A stretch of 64,000 nucleotides of DNA, from positions 1,612,001-1,676,000 of the forward strand of contig CP069419.1 in NCBI GenBank assembly GCA_017569285.1, written 5' to 3'. The position numbers were made by a program, and so were the translations under genes. Position 1 is the first letter of the stretch. Every line of letters begins with the position of its first letter. Below, one piece after another: positions 9,601-18,086 of this stretch. This stretch comes from Clostridiales bacterium. Lineage in GTDB: Bacteria; Bacillota; Clostridia; Christensenellales; Aristaeellaceae. The notes under the pieces are model-generated. The model worked only from the letters and a program-made list of their open reading frames with translations, was not told the DNA's origin and made no database searches.

Positions 9601-9781
9601 CAATGGAGGTGTCCGTCATGATCGTCGCCGGGTTGGAGTTGCAGAGCACGACCTCGTAGCCCTCTTCCTTCAGGGCCAGGCACGCCTGGGTGCCGGCGTA
9701 GTCAAACTCCGCCGCCTGGCCGATCACGATCGGGCCGCTGCCGATGATCAGTACCTTCTTGATATCTGTCCGTTTCGCCAT
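6608..9781 (-). CDS. carB: Carbamoyl-phosphate synthase large subunit
   Basis: CarB (1057 residues, close to the usual 1060-1070) uses bicarbonate, ammonia and two ATP to make carbamoyl phosphate. Two ATP-grasp halves are visible: the first begins with VLIIGSGPIVIGQAAEFD, the second with VVLGAGPIRIGQGVEFDY near residue 550. The C-terminal MGS-like allosteric domain lies after about residue 930. The glutaminase partner CarA is not encoded in this operon and must be elsewhere, or the enzyme must use free ammonia. The gene follows pyrC by 21 bases. Confidence 0.97.
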   Translation of the reverse strand: MAKRTDIKKVLIIGSGPIVIGQAAEFDYAGTQACLALKEEGYEVVLCNSNPATIMTDTSIADKVYMEPLTLEYIAKILRYERPDAIVPGIGGQTGLNLAMQLERKGVLKECGTELLGTSSRSIERAEDRELFKEMCQSIGEPVIPSEITYSLEEAKKAALDIGYPVVLRPAFTLGGTGGGFAYNEEELIEIGTNAFRLSPVHQVLIEKSVRGYKEIEFEVMRDSNDKAITICGMENVDPVGVHTGDSVVVAPILSLNDHDLKMLNDSAIRIIRELKIEGGCNVQFALNPESSEYFLIEVNPRVSRSSALASKASGYPIARVTAKIALGMALEEIPVAGGNAAMEPSLDYIVAKFPRFPFDKFTDASNMLGTQMKATGEVMGIGSNLEECMLKSVRSLETGVCHLHMAKFDGMSREELLDYVSEFRADTLFAVTELLRRGEPIETVHEKTMITGLFLESLKKITEMEKVLAAAPGDTAVLRQAKEMGFGDKAIAGFWNMKETDIYALRKQNGIVPVFRMVDTLHTGKYIAYLYSSYTNKNDSILTDKKKIVVLGAGPIRIGQGVEFDYSTVHAVQTIRRAGYEAIIINNNPETVSTDYTTADKLYFEPLTPEDVMAIIDFEQPEGVIASLGGQTAINLAQPLMDRGVKIIGTDCAAIEKAENRDSFEKILLDLNIPQPKGRAVTRIEDGVQAAAEIGYPVLVRPSFVLGGRAMQIVANEDQLRHYLKTAVEIDADKPVLVDKYIRGKEVEVDAICDGRDVFVPGIMELVERTGIHSGDSISVYPAFSISNRVKGIILQYAKKLGLGIGIIGLYNIQFIVDEKEDVYIIEVNPRSSRTVPFLSKSTGYSLADIATEVILGKSLKEQGIFDLYPEEKKRYYVKVPVFSFNKIKGLDAYLSPEMKSTGEAIGYDDKLNRALYKALQAGGTRLQNYGTVLATIADRDKAEALPLIRRFYNLGFNIEATPGTAKFLKENGIRTHMLKKISEGSNEILESIRQGHVAYIINTREIGATDSEHDGLQIRLTATENNATIFTSLDTVRVLLDVLEETTLTISTIDA

Positions 9782-9802
9782 TTTCTTTTCCTCCGCTTTC
9801 CT

Positions 9803-10981
9803 TTATTTCACCGTTTCTTCGTAAACCGTCTTTCCATTATGCACCGTCCGGACGCACCGGCCGAAAACCTTCCACCCCGCGAAGGGTGTTGCCTTGCCCA
9901 TGCTCAGGAACTCCGCCGGATCAATTTCGTATTCCCGGCCCAGGTCCCATTCCGTCCGGTCTCCCGCCGCCAGGGAGATCCCGAACCGTTCCCGGGGATT
10001 GAAGGCCATCAGGTCAATCAGCCGCTCCAGCGGCAGGATGCCCTTCCGCACCAGCCCGGTATACAGCACCGGGAAGGCGGTCTCCAGCCCCACAATCCCG
10101 AAGGCGCTTCCCGCCAGCCCGCGGCTCTTTTCCTCCGCGCTGTGCGGCGCGTGGTCCGTCGCAATCATGTCGATCGTTCCGTCCACCAGGCCTTCCAGGA
10201 GCGCTTCGCGGTCTTCCTTCGCGCGGATCGGCGGGTTCATCCTGAACCGGCCGTCCTCCTGCAGGTCGTTCTCATCCATCAGCAGGTAATGCGGCCCTGT
10301 TTCGCAGGTGATGTCCACCCCATCCCTCTTCGCCTGCCGGATCAGTTCCACGCTCTCCCTGCAGCTGATGTGGCATACGTGGTAGGCGCATCCGGTTTCC
10401 TTTGCCAGGCGGATATCCCGGGCGATCGGGCCCCATTCGCTCTCGCTGCAGATGCCCCTGTGCCCGTGCTCCCGGGCATACACGCCGTCGTGGATGTATC
10501 CGCCCCGCACCAGGGTTTCATCCTCGCAGTGGGCCGCGATGATCTTCCCCAGCTTCCGGCAGCGCTCCATCAGGCTGCGCATCATGCTTTCGGACTGGAC
10601 GCCCTTGCCGTCATCCGAGAAGGCAATCACTTGCGGAGCAAGCTCCTCCAGGTCCGCGGCCTCCTGTCCCTTCTCCCCGACGGTCAGCGCCGCATAGGGG
10701 TAAACCGCCGTGATGTCCCCCGCCGCGCGGATCAGCGCTTCTTCCTCTGCCAGGTGCGGCAGGCTGTCCGGCACCGGGTTCAGGTTCGGCATCGCGCACA
10801 CGGCGGTGTATCCGCCCCGCGCTGCCGCCCGGCTGCCGCTTTCGATCGTTTCCTTATAAGAAAAACCCGGCTCCCGATAGTGCACGTGCACATCGCAGAA
10901 GCCGGGAAAAATAAATACGCCGCCTGATTGCTGAATGGCATCCTTCCGCATTTCCGCGGTTATTACCTGTTTCACAGTCAT
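9803..10981 (-). CDS. pyrC: Dihydroorotase
   Basis: PyrC closes N-carbamoylaspartate to dihydroorotate. The metal motif DVHVHYREPG (His32 and His34) and the late ATDHAPH motif place it in the amidohydrolase superfamily, PyrC type I. The ATG at 10981 is chosen because AAAGGA lies eight bases upstream; the longer frame to 11077 reads through the leader hairpins and has no such site. Only about 23 residues precede PGFCDVHVH, so the N-terminal beta-sandwich strands seen in most type I enzymes are shortened. It is the first gene of the pyr operon. Confidence 0.93.
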   Translation of the reverse strand: MTVKQVITAEMRKDAIQQSGGVFIFPGFCDVHVHYREPGFSYKETIESGSRAAARGGYTAVCAMPNLNPVPDSLPHLAEEEALIRAAGDITAVYPYAALTVGEKGQEAADLEELAPQVIAFSDDGKGVQSESMMRSLMERCRKLGKIIAAHCEDETLVRGGYIHDGVYAREHGHRGICSESEWGPIARDIRLAKETGCAYHVCHISCRESVELIRQAKRDGVDITCETGPHYLLMDENDLQEDGRFRMNPPIRAKEDREALLEGLVDGTIDMIATDHAPHSAEEKSRGLAGSAFGIVGLETAFPVLYTGLVRKGILPLERLIDLMAFNPRERFGISLAAGDRTEWDLGREYEIDPAEFLSMGKATPFAGWKVFGRCVRTVHNGKTVYEETVK

Positions 10982-11166
10982 CGCGCGTTCCTTTCCATGT
11001 CCGTAAAAAAAGACCCTGCCGGTGAATCGGCAGAGCCCGGATTGCGTGACTGATGCGCCTGCCGCACAGCGGCACACGCCCTTCCGCCCGAATCTTGCCG
11101 ATATCCCGTATCGCCTTAAAGATCGGTACCGGTAGAGTTTTTACCATAATATCCCCCGTTTGTCAA
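10982..11166 (-). promoter_or_regulatory. pyr operon leader: candidate promoter and transcription attenuator
   Basis: On the minus strand a TTGACA (11161-11166) overlaps the stop codon of the upstream gene, and 17 bases later lies TAAAAA with an upstream TG, a modest promoter. Within the leader, CTCTGCCG pairs with CGGCAGGG around a short loop and is followed by seven T residues (about 11005-11040), an intrinsic terminator just before pyrC. An earlier hairpin TGCCGC-TGT-GCGGCA has a 3' arm (CGGCAG) that could instead pair with the terminator's 5' arm (CTGCCG). This makes an attenuation switch plausible. I cannot confirm a PyrR-binding loop. Confidence 0.55.
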
Positions 11167-12338
11167 GACGGGTTTTCGTCCTTTTTTTCGTCCTCCGCCG
11201 CTTCGTCCTCTTCGTCCGGAATCATCGTTTCCCAGGCGCGTTCTTCCACGCCTTCCTCCCGCTTTCCGCGCACGCGCTCCACCACGTTGCCGAAGCCCAG
11301 GGTCACCGCCTGCGCGGTCAGCCGGCTGAAAACCCGCCGCAGTTCCGGATCAATTTCTTTCCGGCTGCCGAACATTTTCCACATGCTGCGAAGTTTTTCG
11401 TTCGTGATGTCGCTCATCTTTGTGGCATTGATGCCGTCCGCCATCTGGAACATCGCGTCCACAAAGGCGCCCCGCTGTTCCGGCGTGCTGTTCTGCAGCC
11501 ATTCGTGCAGCGTCTCGCAGATCAGCCCGGCGGTCCGGTCAATCCCGGGCAGCTCCTCAAAGTGCTTTCCGTATACCTGCCAGGTCATGGGATCATGCTG
11601 GCTGATTCCGCCCGCAATCGATTTCACCACCGTGTACGGCTGGTAGTAATCCATCAGCAGGCCGATAATGCTCGTCTGGGGAATGTAGGACTGGATTTTG
11701 TCCCGGATCCTTTCGTAACCCTCTCCGGAGGAGATCTCCCGGTTCATGCCGGGGCCGTCATATACCTGCAGGCTCACAATCCGGTCCTGGACCTCCGGCG
11801 CCACGGACGCTGCCGCGTATACCGCCAGGTTGCCGCCCTTGCTGTGGCCGGTTACCCGCAGGGGCCGGTCGGTTGCCTGCGCCGCCCGGGTCAGGTAATA
11901 CTCCGCGGCGATCTGGCCCGGCACCCGGGTCTGGTACGCCATGTTGAAATCCTCGCGCCAGCCGATCATCGTATTGTCCGTTCCGCGGAACGCGACGCCC
12001 ATCGTGCCGTCCGGAAGGTCCACGCACATCGCGGAGAACTGCATGGTCTTGGTCTCATCGGTCATCGCGATGAAATGGTGCACCCGGCTTTTGCCGAAAC
12101 GGATGCTGTCCGCCATGCCTTCAAAGGCCTGCTTCCGCAGCGGATAACTGCTGCTCGTGGACGGAATCACGGCGTCCAGCCGCTTCAGCTCCTCCAGCGT
12201 CCATCCCTTCGGATGCTGGATGCCGTGAAAATTCAGGTAGCTCAGGGTCGCCAGCAGCAGGCCGTCCACCTCGTTCCACGGACTGGCCTCCAGCGTAAGC
12301 TCACCCCGCCATACCAGATAATCGATCATGTTGGCCAT
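11163..12338 (-). CDS. Mbeg1-like (DUF2974) lipase-fold hydrolase
   Basis: This 391-residue cytoplasmic protein has the alpha/beta-hydrolase nucleophile motif GHSKGG (Ser near residue 163) within VTGHSKGGNLAVYAAA, preceded by VAFRGTD as in class 3 lipase-like proteins. This pattern is that of the DUF2974/Mbeg1-like family of Firmicutes, whose substrate is unknown. The C-terminal 30 residues are a very acidic tail. It starts three bases after the ftsK stop codon and is probably co-transcribed with ftsK. No signal peptide or transmembrane helix is seen. Confidence 0.8.
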   Translation of the reverse strand: MANMIDYLVWRGELTLEASPWNEVDGLLLATLSYLNFHGIQHPKGWTLEELKRLDAVIPSTSSSYPLRKQAFEGMADSIRFGKSRVHHFIAMTDETKTMQFSAMCVDLPDGTMGVAFRGTDNTMIGWREDFNMAYQTRVPGQIAAEYYLTRAAQATDRPLRVTGHSKGGNLAVYAAASVAPEVQDRIVSLQVYDGPGMNREISSGEGYERIRDKIQSYIPQTSIIGLLMDYYQPYTVVKSIAGGISQHDPMTWQVYGKHFEELPGIDRTAGLICETLHEWLQNSTPEQRGAFVDAMFQMADGINATKMSDITNEKLRSMWKMFGSRKEIDPELRRVFSRLTAQAVTLGFGNVVERVRGKREEGVEERAWETMIPDEEDEAAEDEKKDENPS

Positions 12339-12341
12339 GGT

Positions 12342-15296
12342 TTACACTTCCGATACCTGTTTCATTTCTTCCCATTCTTCCCGGGTAATCAGGCACTTAC
12401 GGGGCTTGCTGCCGTCCTTGGCCGCCACAATCCCCCGTTCCTCCATCTCGTCCGTCAGCCGGCCGGCCCGGGCATATCCGATCTTCAGCCGCCGCTGCAG
12501 GGTGCTGGTGGAGATCTGTCCGTCAGCGATGGCGTATTCCACCGCCTGTTCAAACAGGCTGCCGTCGCTGCCGCCCATGTCGGCCGTTCCGCCGATCATG
12601 TCCGCGCCGGGCGCGTCATTGTTTGCGCCGTTCGCAATCTGCTCCAGCTTCTCCAGGATGTCGGGATCATACGTGCTCGGGTTCGCGTCCCGCACATGCG
12701 TCACGATCCGGTTGACTTCCTCGTCGCTCAGGAAACAGCCCTGCACCCGCGTCGGGGCAAAGGAACCCGTGGGCAGGTACAGCATGTCGCCCCAGCCCAG
12801 CAGCTGTTCGGAGCCGTTCCGGTCCAGGATCGTCCGGCTGTCCACATAGCTCGCGGTCTTGAAGGCGATCCGGCTCGGGATGTTTGCCTTGATCAGGCCG
12901 GTGATAACGTCCACGGACGGACGCTGCGTTGCCACGATCAGGTGGATGCCCGCCGCGCGCGCCAGCTGCGTCAGCCGGCAGATATATTCTTCCACGTCCT
13001 TCTTGCAGACCATCATCAGGTCCGCCAGCTCGTCGATGATGATTACGATCCGGCTCATGGGCTTCTCATGCTCGCCCAGCACCGCGTTGTATCCGTCCAG
13101 GTTGCGGACCTTGCGCTCCGCGAACTTGTCGTACCGCTCCATCATCTCCGCCACCGCCCAGGCCAGCGCGGCCGCGGCCTTGTGCGGATCGTTCACCACC
13201 GGGATCAGCAGGTGCGGAATACCGTTATAGCACTGCAGTTCGACCACCTTGGGGTCCACCAGGATCATCCGCACCTCGTCCGGGCTTGCCCGGTACAGCA
13301 AGCTGTTGATAATCGCGTTGATGCACACGGATTTACCGCTGCCGGTCTGGCCGGCAATCAGCATATGCGGCATCTTGGCCAGGTCGCACACGATCGGCGT
13401 TCCGGCAATATCCTTGCCCAGCGCCACCGTCAGCAGGGACTTGGCGTTCTGCATCTTCTCGCTCGAGAGCACCTCGCGCAGGGTAACGGTTGCCACCTTC
13501 CGGTTCGGCACTTCCACGCCGACCAGGCTCTTGCCGGGAATCGGCGCTTCAATCCGGATGGACGTCGCTTCCATATTATAAGCGATATCCTTCTCCAGCT
13601 CCGCCACCTTGTTGACCTTCGTGCCCGATGCCAGCTCCAGCTCAAAGCGGGAGATCGCGGGGCCGTGGGTCACGTTCACCACGCGCGCCTGTACCTTGAA
13701 GCTGGCCAGGGTTTCCTCCAGCTTCCGGGAGCGCATGAAATCCTCTTCGGCGGTATTTCCTTCTGGGGGTTTCGGCAGCGCCAGGTCGGTAATCGGCGGA
13801 TAGTTGTACGGCGTGGGCATCCAGATTTCTTCTTCCGGCTCTTCCGCCTCATCCCGCGGCGGCAGCTTCAGCGTCGGCTTGTAAGCCTGCTCCCCGATCG
13901 TCTGGGGTTTCGCCCCCGGTACCGGTGTCGCCGTTGCCGGTGCGGCGGTCCGCGCCGCGCGCGGCGTACGCGCCGTCTCCTCCGCGGGTTTTTCCGCGGG
14001 CCGCTGCTCCGGCATATCCATCGGTACCTGTGCCGGTGCCGCAGCGGGTTTCTTTTCCGCCGCCGGCTGCGGCCGCCGGTAATTGTCCATGTTTTCGGGC
14101 GCCGTCCGGATCTTCGCCGGCTGCGGCTTCTTCACCCTTTCGGCCGCCTCGGCTTCCGCTTCTTCCGTCACCGTGTTCCACAGGGTTTCCGGCTTCGTGA
14201 TCGGTGTATCCGTCACGGTGCGCCGTGCCGGTTTTTCCGTTGTCTTCTGCGCATGGCGGATGGCTGCCGCGGCAGCGGCCGCGGTGCTCTGGGTATCAAC
14301 CAGTCCGTCGTATTCCTCTTCCTTCCTGCCGAAAATCCGGCTGATGCGCGGGCGTTCCGCCTTTGCGGGACTGCCTTCATCCTTCCGGCCGAAAATCCGG
14401 CTCTGGTGACCCGCCTGATTGCCCGCCGCCTGGCGGTTGGTCAGCTGCTCCTGCCAGGCTTCCACGCCGGTATTGCCCGGGTACGCTCCGGGCTGCATGC
14501 CCGGCTGCGCATTCTGCGGATGCTCTCCGCCCGCCTGCGGCCAGGCATTCTGCTGTACGGCATAGGCCGTCTGGGCCTGCTGCTGTTCAATAATCCGGCG
14601 CTGCTGCTCCTGCTGCCACGCGGCCTGCTGTTGCTGCTGGATGGCCTGTTGCTGCTGCCATGCCAGCTGCTGCTGTTCCGCCTGCATCTGCGCCTGCTGC
14701 CGCTGATCGCGGAGTTTTCCCGCCCCGCCGGTCACCAGGTCTTTGATCCGAACGGGCGTCAGGTTCACCATCATCAGCAGGCAGAAAAGCGTCGCCAGGA
14801 AGATGATCACGATGGCCAGGGCCGGTCCCAGCGGTTTCCACAGCGGCCAGCCGAGCAGTACGCCCAGCGCCCCGCCGCCGGATCCGGTCATGGAGCAGTC
14901 ATAGAATGCCTTGCCGATCACCCCGTCGTAGGTCTTTCCCTGCCGGTCCAGCGCTTCCATGCCGCCCGGGCTGATCAGCATAATAAAGGTACAGATCCCC
15001 AGAAAGCTCAGGAGCGCAAACACCCACGGGCGCACCGGCGCCTGCCGCTGCGCGGACCAGATCACCAGTCCGCCGCCCCACACAAGCAGGATCGGCAGCA
15101 CCGCCGCCAGGCTGCCGCATATTCCGCGGCAGATCCGGCTCAGCCCGCCGAACACTTCGCCCTGCATCCGCAGCACCACCGCCATAAACACCATCACGCC
15201 CAGCGCGATCAGCGCAAGGCCGCCCATATACCGCAGGGCAATGGTATCCGCCGAATATGCAGGTGCCTGTTTCCTCCTGGTGCCCTTCTGAGCCAT
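12342..15296 (-). CDS. ftsK: DNA translocase FtsK/SpoIIIE
   Basis: This 984-residue membrane-bound motor pumps chromosomal DNA through the division or sporulation septum. Four to five transmembrane helices occupy residues about 25-190. A long linker follows that is Gln-rich (about 205-260) and then Pro/Ala-rich. The RecA-like motor has the Walker A motif GQTGSGKS near residue 648 and a Walker B region ILVDPKVVEL shortly after. The C-terminal winged-helix gamma domain, which reads the polar KOPS/SRS sequences, lies after about residue 915. The start ATG has GGAGG upstream. It sits between a secreted protein gene (18 bases upstream) and the Mbeg1-like gene. Confidence 0.95.
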   Translation of the reverse strand: MAQKGTRRKQAPAYSADTIALRYMGGLALIALGVMVFMAVVLRMQGEVFGGLSRICRGICGSLAAVLPILLVWGGGLVIWSAQRQAPVRPWVFALLSFLGICTFIMLISPGGMEALDRQGKTYDGVIGKAFYDCSMTGSGGGALGVLLGWPLWKPLGPALAIVIIFLATLFCLLMMVNLTPVRIKDLVTGGAGKLRDQRQQAQMQAEQQQLAWQQQQAIQQQQQAAWQQEQQRRIIEQQQAQTAYAVQQNAWPQAGGEHPQNAQPGMQPGAYPGNTGVEAWQEQLTNRQAAGNQAGHQSRIFGRKDEGSPAKAERPRISRIFGRKEEEYDGLVDTQSTAAAAAAAIRHAQKTTEKPARRTVTDTPITKPETLWNTVTEEAEAEAAERVKKPQPAKIRTAPENMDNYRRPQPAAEKKPAAAPAQVPMDMPEQRPAEKPAEETARTPRAARTAAPATATPVPGAKPQTIGEQAYKPTLKLPPRDEAEEPEEEIWMPTPYNYPPITDLALPKPPEGNTAEEDFMRSRKLEETLASFKVQARVVNVTHGPAISRFELELASGTKVNKVAELEKDIAYNMEATSIRIEAPIPGKSLVGVEVPNRKVATVTLREVLSSEKMQNAKSLLTVALGKDIAGTPIVCDLAKMPHMLIAGQTGSGKSVCINAIINSLLYRASPDEVRMILVDPKVVELQCYNGIPHLLIPVVNDPHKAAAALAWAVAEMMERYDKFAERKVRNLDGYNAVLGEHEKPMSRIVIIIDELADLMMVCKKDVEEYICRLTQLARAAGIHLIVATQRPSVDVITGLIKANIPSRIAFKTASYVDSRTILDRNGSEQLLGWGDMLYLPTGSFAPTRVQGCFLSDEEVNRIVTHVRDANPSTYDPDILEKLEQIANGANNDAPGADMIGGTADMGGSDGSLFEQAVEYAIADGQISTSTLQRRLKIGYARAGRLTDEMEERGIVAAKDGSKPRKCLITREEWEEMKQVSEV

Positions 15297-15314
15297 GTTT
15301 TCCTCCGTCTTTCG

Positions 15315-16478
15315 TTACTCGGTCAGCACAATGCTGCTTAAAATCCCGTCCCCGTTACAGTACAGGCGCAGCTGGTAATTACCGCAGTTATAGTAATCGC
15401 AGGCGCCCGGTTCCATCCGGTTCGCCTCCGCCTTGTCCGCGTCCAGTTCGGTCTCCGCGTCCGGTTCGCCCAGCGCTGTGCGCCAGTCTTCCCGCGCGGT
15501 TTCCCCGATGCACAGGCCCCAGGCGCATCCACGGTCCATCCGGATTCCCTGCACAATACTGTCGTCCCATTTCTCGCTCAGGAAATCCGTCATCAGGAAC
15601 ACGTTCCGGAAGCACGCGCCTTCCAGGGCAAACAGCCTTCCGCCTTCATACACGTCCGGATCCGTCAGCATGTGGTAATGATCCGTCAGCGCCTTCAGCC
15701 CTTCCCCGATTTCCACCGGGATATCCGGCAGCCGGCCGCTTTCCGCCATTTCCCGGATCCGTTCCGCGCTTTCATCGTCCAGCGTCATCATTTCCGCCGC
15801 GCCGATCCGCGCCGGAATGCCGTCTTCCCCGTCATCCAGGTATCCCCGGATTTCGTTCCAGCCGATTTTCACCGCTCCCGCCCGGTCCCGCAGGGTGCTC
15901 AGCCGGTTCACGGGATACAGCAGCGTCAGGCCGGTCCGTTCCAGCCGGAATCCGTCCGGCAGGGGCGTCAGCTCGCTGTTGGCCAGGTGGGCGCTCAGCT
16001 CCGGCGCCACTTCAAAGTCCAGGTATTCCTCCAGCGCCGCCCGGGCCGTCTCCCCGTCCGCAAACAGCTCGTCCAGGGTAATCTCATGCCCGTCGCGCAG
16101 GTCGATGTTGGTCCATGTCCACCGGTGGGTACTCCGGCTGTCCGCCAGCGCGCCTTCCGCGGAGACAACACAGCTGATCACATCGCCCAGCACTGCGCCT
16201 TCCCATGTGGTTTCAATCCGCAGGGTCTCTTCGGAAATCAGCGTCATCATCCGTCCCAGGTACGTATCCGTATCCAGGCCGGCTTTCATCTTTTCATCCA
16301 CGGCTTCCCGCAGGGTTTCATCCGCGATGCCGTCCGCGGCGGGATAGCGGACCACGCTGCTGCCCAGCGCCAGGGACATCTCGGTCAGCGACACATCGTC
16401 CGCCAGGGCCGGTCCGGCCGCCAGCGAAAGGATCGCCGCCACGCACAGGATCTTCCGTATGCATTCACGAATCCGCAT
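15315..16478 (-). CDS. Secreted protein of unknown function, DUF3298/RsiV-like fold
   Basis: A 387-residue protein with a clear signal peptide (hydrophobic core ILCVAAILSLAAGPALA, likely cleavage after ALA near residue 26) and no lipobox or anchor. The middle region resembles the DUF3298-type domain of extracytoplasmic proteins, where THRWTWTNIDLRDG is followed by an acidic ITLDELF segment. The C-terminal 120 residues contain paired cysteines (CGNYQLRLYC). The function is not known. It has its own promoter (16502-16530) and precedes ftsK by 18 bases, so it may be the first gene of that operon. Confidence 0.7.
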   Translation of the reverse strand: MRIRECIRKILCVAAILSLAAGPALADDVSLTEMSLALGSSVVRYPAADGIADETLREAVDEKMKAGLDTDTYLGRMMTLISEETLRIETTWEGAVLGDVISCVVSAEGALADSRSTHRWTWTNIDLRDGHEITLDELFADGETARAALEEYLDFEVAPELSAHLANSELTPLPDGFRLERTGLTLLYPVNRLSTLRDRAGAVKIGWNEIRGYLDDGEDGIPARIGAAEMMTLDDESAERIREMAESGRLPDIPVEIGEGLKALTDHYHMLTDPDVYEGGRLFALEGACFRNVFLMTDFLSEKWDDSIVQGIRMDRGCAWGLCIGETAREDWRTALGEPDAETELDADKAEANRMEPGACDYYNCGNYQLRLYCNGDGILSSIVLTE

Positions 16479-16501
16479 ATCATAGCCCTCCGTAACTATA
16501 T

Positions 16502-16530
16502 ATTGTACATCGTTTTCCTTTTGAGGGCAA
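16502..16530 (-). promoter_or_regulatory. Promoter for the secreted protein-ftsK unit
   Basis: Minus-strand TTGCCC (16525-16530) and TACAAT (16502-16507) are separated by 17 bases, with a GGAGGG ribosome-binding site just before the ATG at 16478. Confidence 0.65.
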
Positions 16531-16551
16531 CCCGTGCCCGTCTCCGGGCGT

Positions 16552-16580
16552 TTGACAGGTGTTTTTTCCCCCGTTATAAT
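16552..16580 (+). promoter_or_regulatory. Consensus sigma-A promoter
   Basis: TTGACA (16552-16557), 17 bases, TATAAT (16575-16580): a perfect match to consensus, diverging from the promoter at 16502-16530 and driving the gene at 16666. Confidence 0.85.
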
Positions 16581-16665
16581 AACGGAACAGACCCATGCCC
16601 GCCTTCCGCGCGGCAGCGTTTTTCACGAATACAGCCCCGGTCCGGCCGGATGAAAGGAGGATGCC

Positions 16666-17253
16666 GTGAAAGCCCCGAAAAAGGTCGTCACCCTGGTGCT
16701 CCGGATTATCTCCGGCATCCTTACGGCCATACTCTTTGCCGCGGTATGCTTTGTGCTGGTTATGGCGCATCCCAAACCGGACAAGGAAAAGACCGGTGCT
16801 CCCCAGCCGCTGCTCACCGCTTCTCCTGCTCTGGCGGTTTCTTCCATGGCTGATATGAAGCCGCTTGTCCAGTCTTTTCCCGTGCCGGTCATGACGTTCC
16901 TCGATACCGCCGGCATGACGTTCGACTGCGCCTCTTCCGAGGACGCGGCCCTTCCCGACGGTACCGGACGGATCGCGTCCATCTGGTGGAAAACCGAAGA
17001 CGGCGAAGAAGTGATCCTCCGGAGCATCTATCCGGCGGACGCCTGGTCCCTTCTGGAGGGCGGATACCATTTCAGCAATACCGGTGGACCGATGCTCTTC
17101 GGTTCCCAGTCTGTCCGAATGGAAAAAGCCGATACCGTGCGGATCCATGCCGCAGCCGATACCGGCCTGTATGTCATGATTGTCCCGAAATCCCTGGCTT
17201 CGAAGGTCGCCGCGCTCAGCCGCTCCCTTCAGCTTGTCTCCTATCCGGATTGA
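16666..17253 (+). CDS. Membrane-anchored extracytoplasmic protein, unknown function
   Basis: This 195-residue protein has a short positive N-terminus and one transmembrane segment or uncleaved signal at residues about 9-33 (ISGILTAILFAAVCFVLVM), then an extracytoplasmic domain with no motif I recognise. A GAAAGGAGG ribosome-binding site precedes the ATG. It is a single-gene unit with a consensus promoter, suggesting high or constitutive expression. No family assignment can be supported. Confidence 0.7.
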   Translation: MKAPKKVVTLVLRIISGILTAILFAAVCFVLVMAHPKPDKEKTGAPQPLLTASPALAVSSMADMKPLVQSFPVPVMTFLDTAGMTFDCASSEDAALPDGTGRIASIWWKTEDGEEVILRSIYPADAWSLLEGGYHFSNTGGPMLFGSQSVRMEKADTVRIHAAADTGLYVMIVPKSLASKVAALSRSLQLVSYPD

Positions 17254-17265
17254 TTCCCTTCGTTT

Positions 17266-17946
17266 TTACTGCCCGGCCCGCACCAGCATCCGGGTCACCG
17301 TCAGGATATCCCGGTGCTTCACTTTCCGGGGTTCAAAGCAGAGCAGGTTGTAAATCACCTGCATCACCAGCCCCGCGCCGAAGGCGCTGATCAGTGTTCC
17401 GATTCCGACTGGCCCGCCCAGCAGCCATCCTGCCAGCAGAACAGTCACCCACAGCATCATTCCCACAACCCCGATCGGAACCTTCGGCAGCCGTTTCCCG
17501 AGGCCGACCAGCAGTGAATCCCGCGGGCCGCAGCACTGCTCCCCGCGCATATAGATCCACATTCCAAGCGCCATAAACACAAATCCCGCAAGCATGATCC
17601 CGATTCCGAGGATCATGCTTTTGTTTTCCGGCAGCGAATCCACGTCATTGAACATCTGCACGAAATTTCCGGTCAGCAGCGCGTCGATCACCGTGCCGTA
17701 TCCGATCCGTTCCTTCAGCAGCAGGTCAATCCCCAGGATGATCACCGACATCACCGTCATCGCCAGCCCGTAATTCAGCGGTGTATGATTCGCAACACCC
17801 ATTCCCAGGCAATCCCATGGCGCCAGCCCGATATTGGCCTTGATTGTCAGATGCACCCCCAGGGAAAACACCAGCAGCCCCAGCACAATCCGGATCCACT
17901 GCCGGATAATCTTTTTCCTGTCCACAGTCGTTTCTTCCATTTCCAT
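17266..17946 (-). CDS. YczE/YyaS/YitT-family membrane protein
   Basis: A 226-residue integral membrane protein with about five hydrophobic helices. The early motif ANIGLAPWDCLGMG (about residues 31-44) and the later EQCCGPRDSLLVGLG motif match the YczE-like family of Firmicutes. The role of the family is unclear; it has been linked to peptide-antibiotic production in Bacillus. A possible promoter (TATAAT at 17988-17993 on the minus strand, TTGCGA 16 bases upstream) lies just ahead. The ribosome-binding site is weak, and the second Met (residue 3) is an alternative start. Confidence 0.82.
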   Translation of the reverse strand: MEMEETTVDRKKIIRQWIRIVLGLLVFSLGVHLTIKANIGLAPWDCLGMGVANHTPLNYGLAMTVMSVIILGIDLLLKERIGYGTVIDALLTGNFVQMFNDVDSLPENKSMILGIGIMLAGFVFMALGMWIYMRGEQCCGPRDSLLVGLGKRLPKVPIGVVGMMLWVTVLLAGWLLGGPVGIGTLISAFGAGLVMQVIYNLLCFEPRKVKHRDILTVTRMLVRAGQ

Positions 17947-18086
17947 AACCCGAAATTCACATCATTTCCAACAATTTGACGAAATCCATTATACTGTAAC
18001 CCTTCTGATTCGCAACTGCCTGAACAGAACAAGGACAAGTAAATCTCATTTGTTGCGAAACAATGTAATTAAGTTCGAAGGAGCCT

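Noticed and set aside
6413-10927. A 1504-codon open frame on the plus strand opposite carB and pyrC
   Set aside because: It is a GC-driven antisense shadow: low-complexity His/Arg/Gln-rich translation, no ribosome-binding site or family motif, and full overlap with two well-supported genes.
10854-11147. A 97-codon frame in the pyr leader as a leader peptide gene
   Set aside because: It lacks a convincing ribosome-binding site and runs into pyrC in another frame; the hairpins explain the region better.
11160-15341. A 1393-codon plus-strand open frame opposite ftsK
   Set aside because: Antisense shadow; composition is His/Arg/Leu-rich and has no motif.
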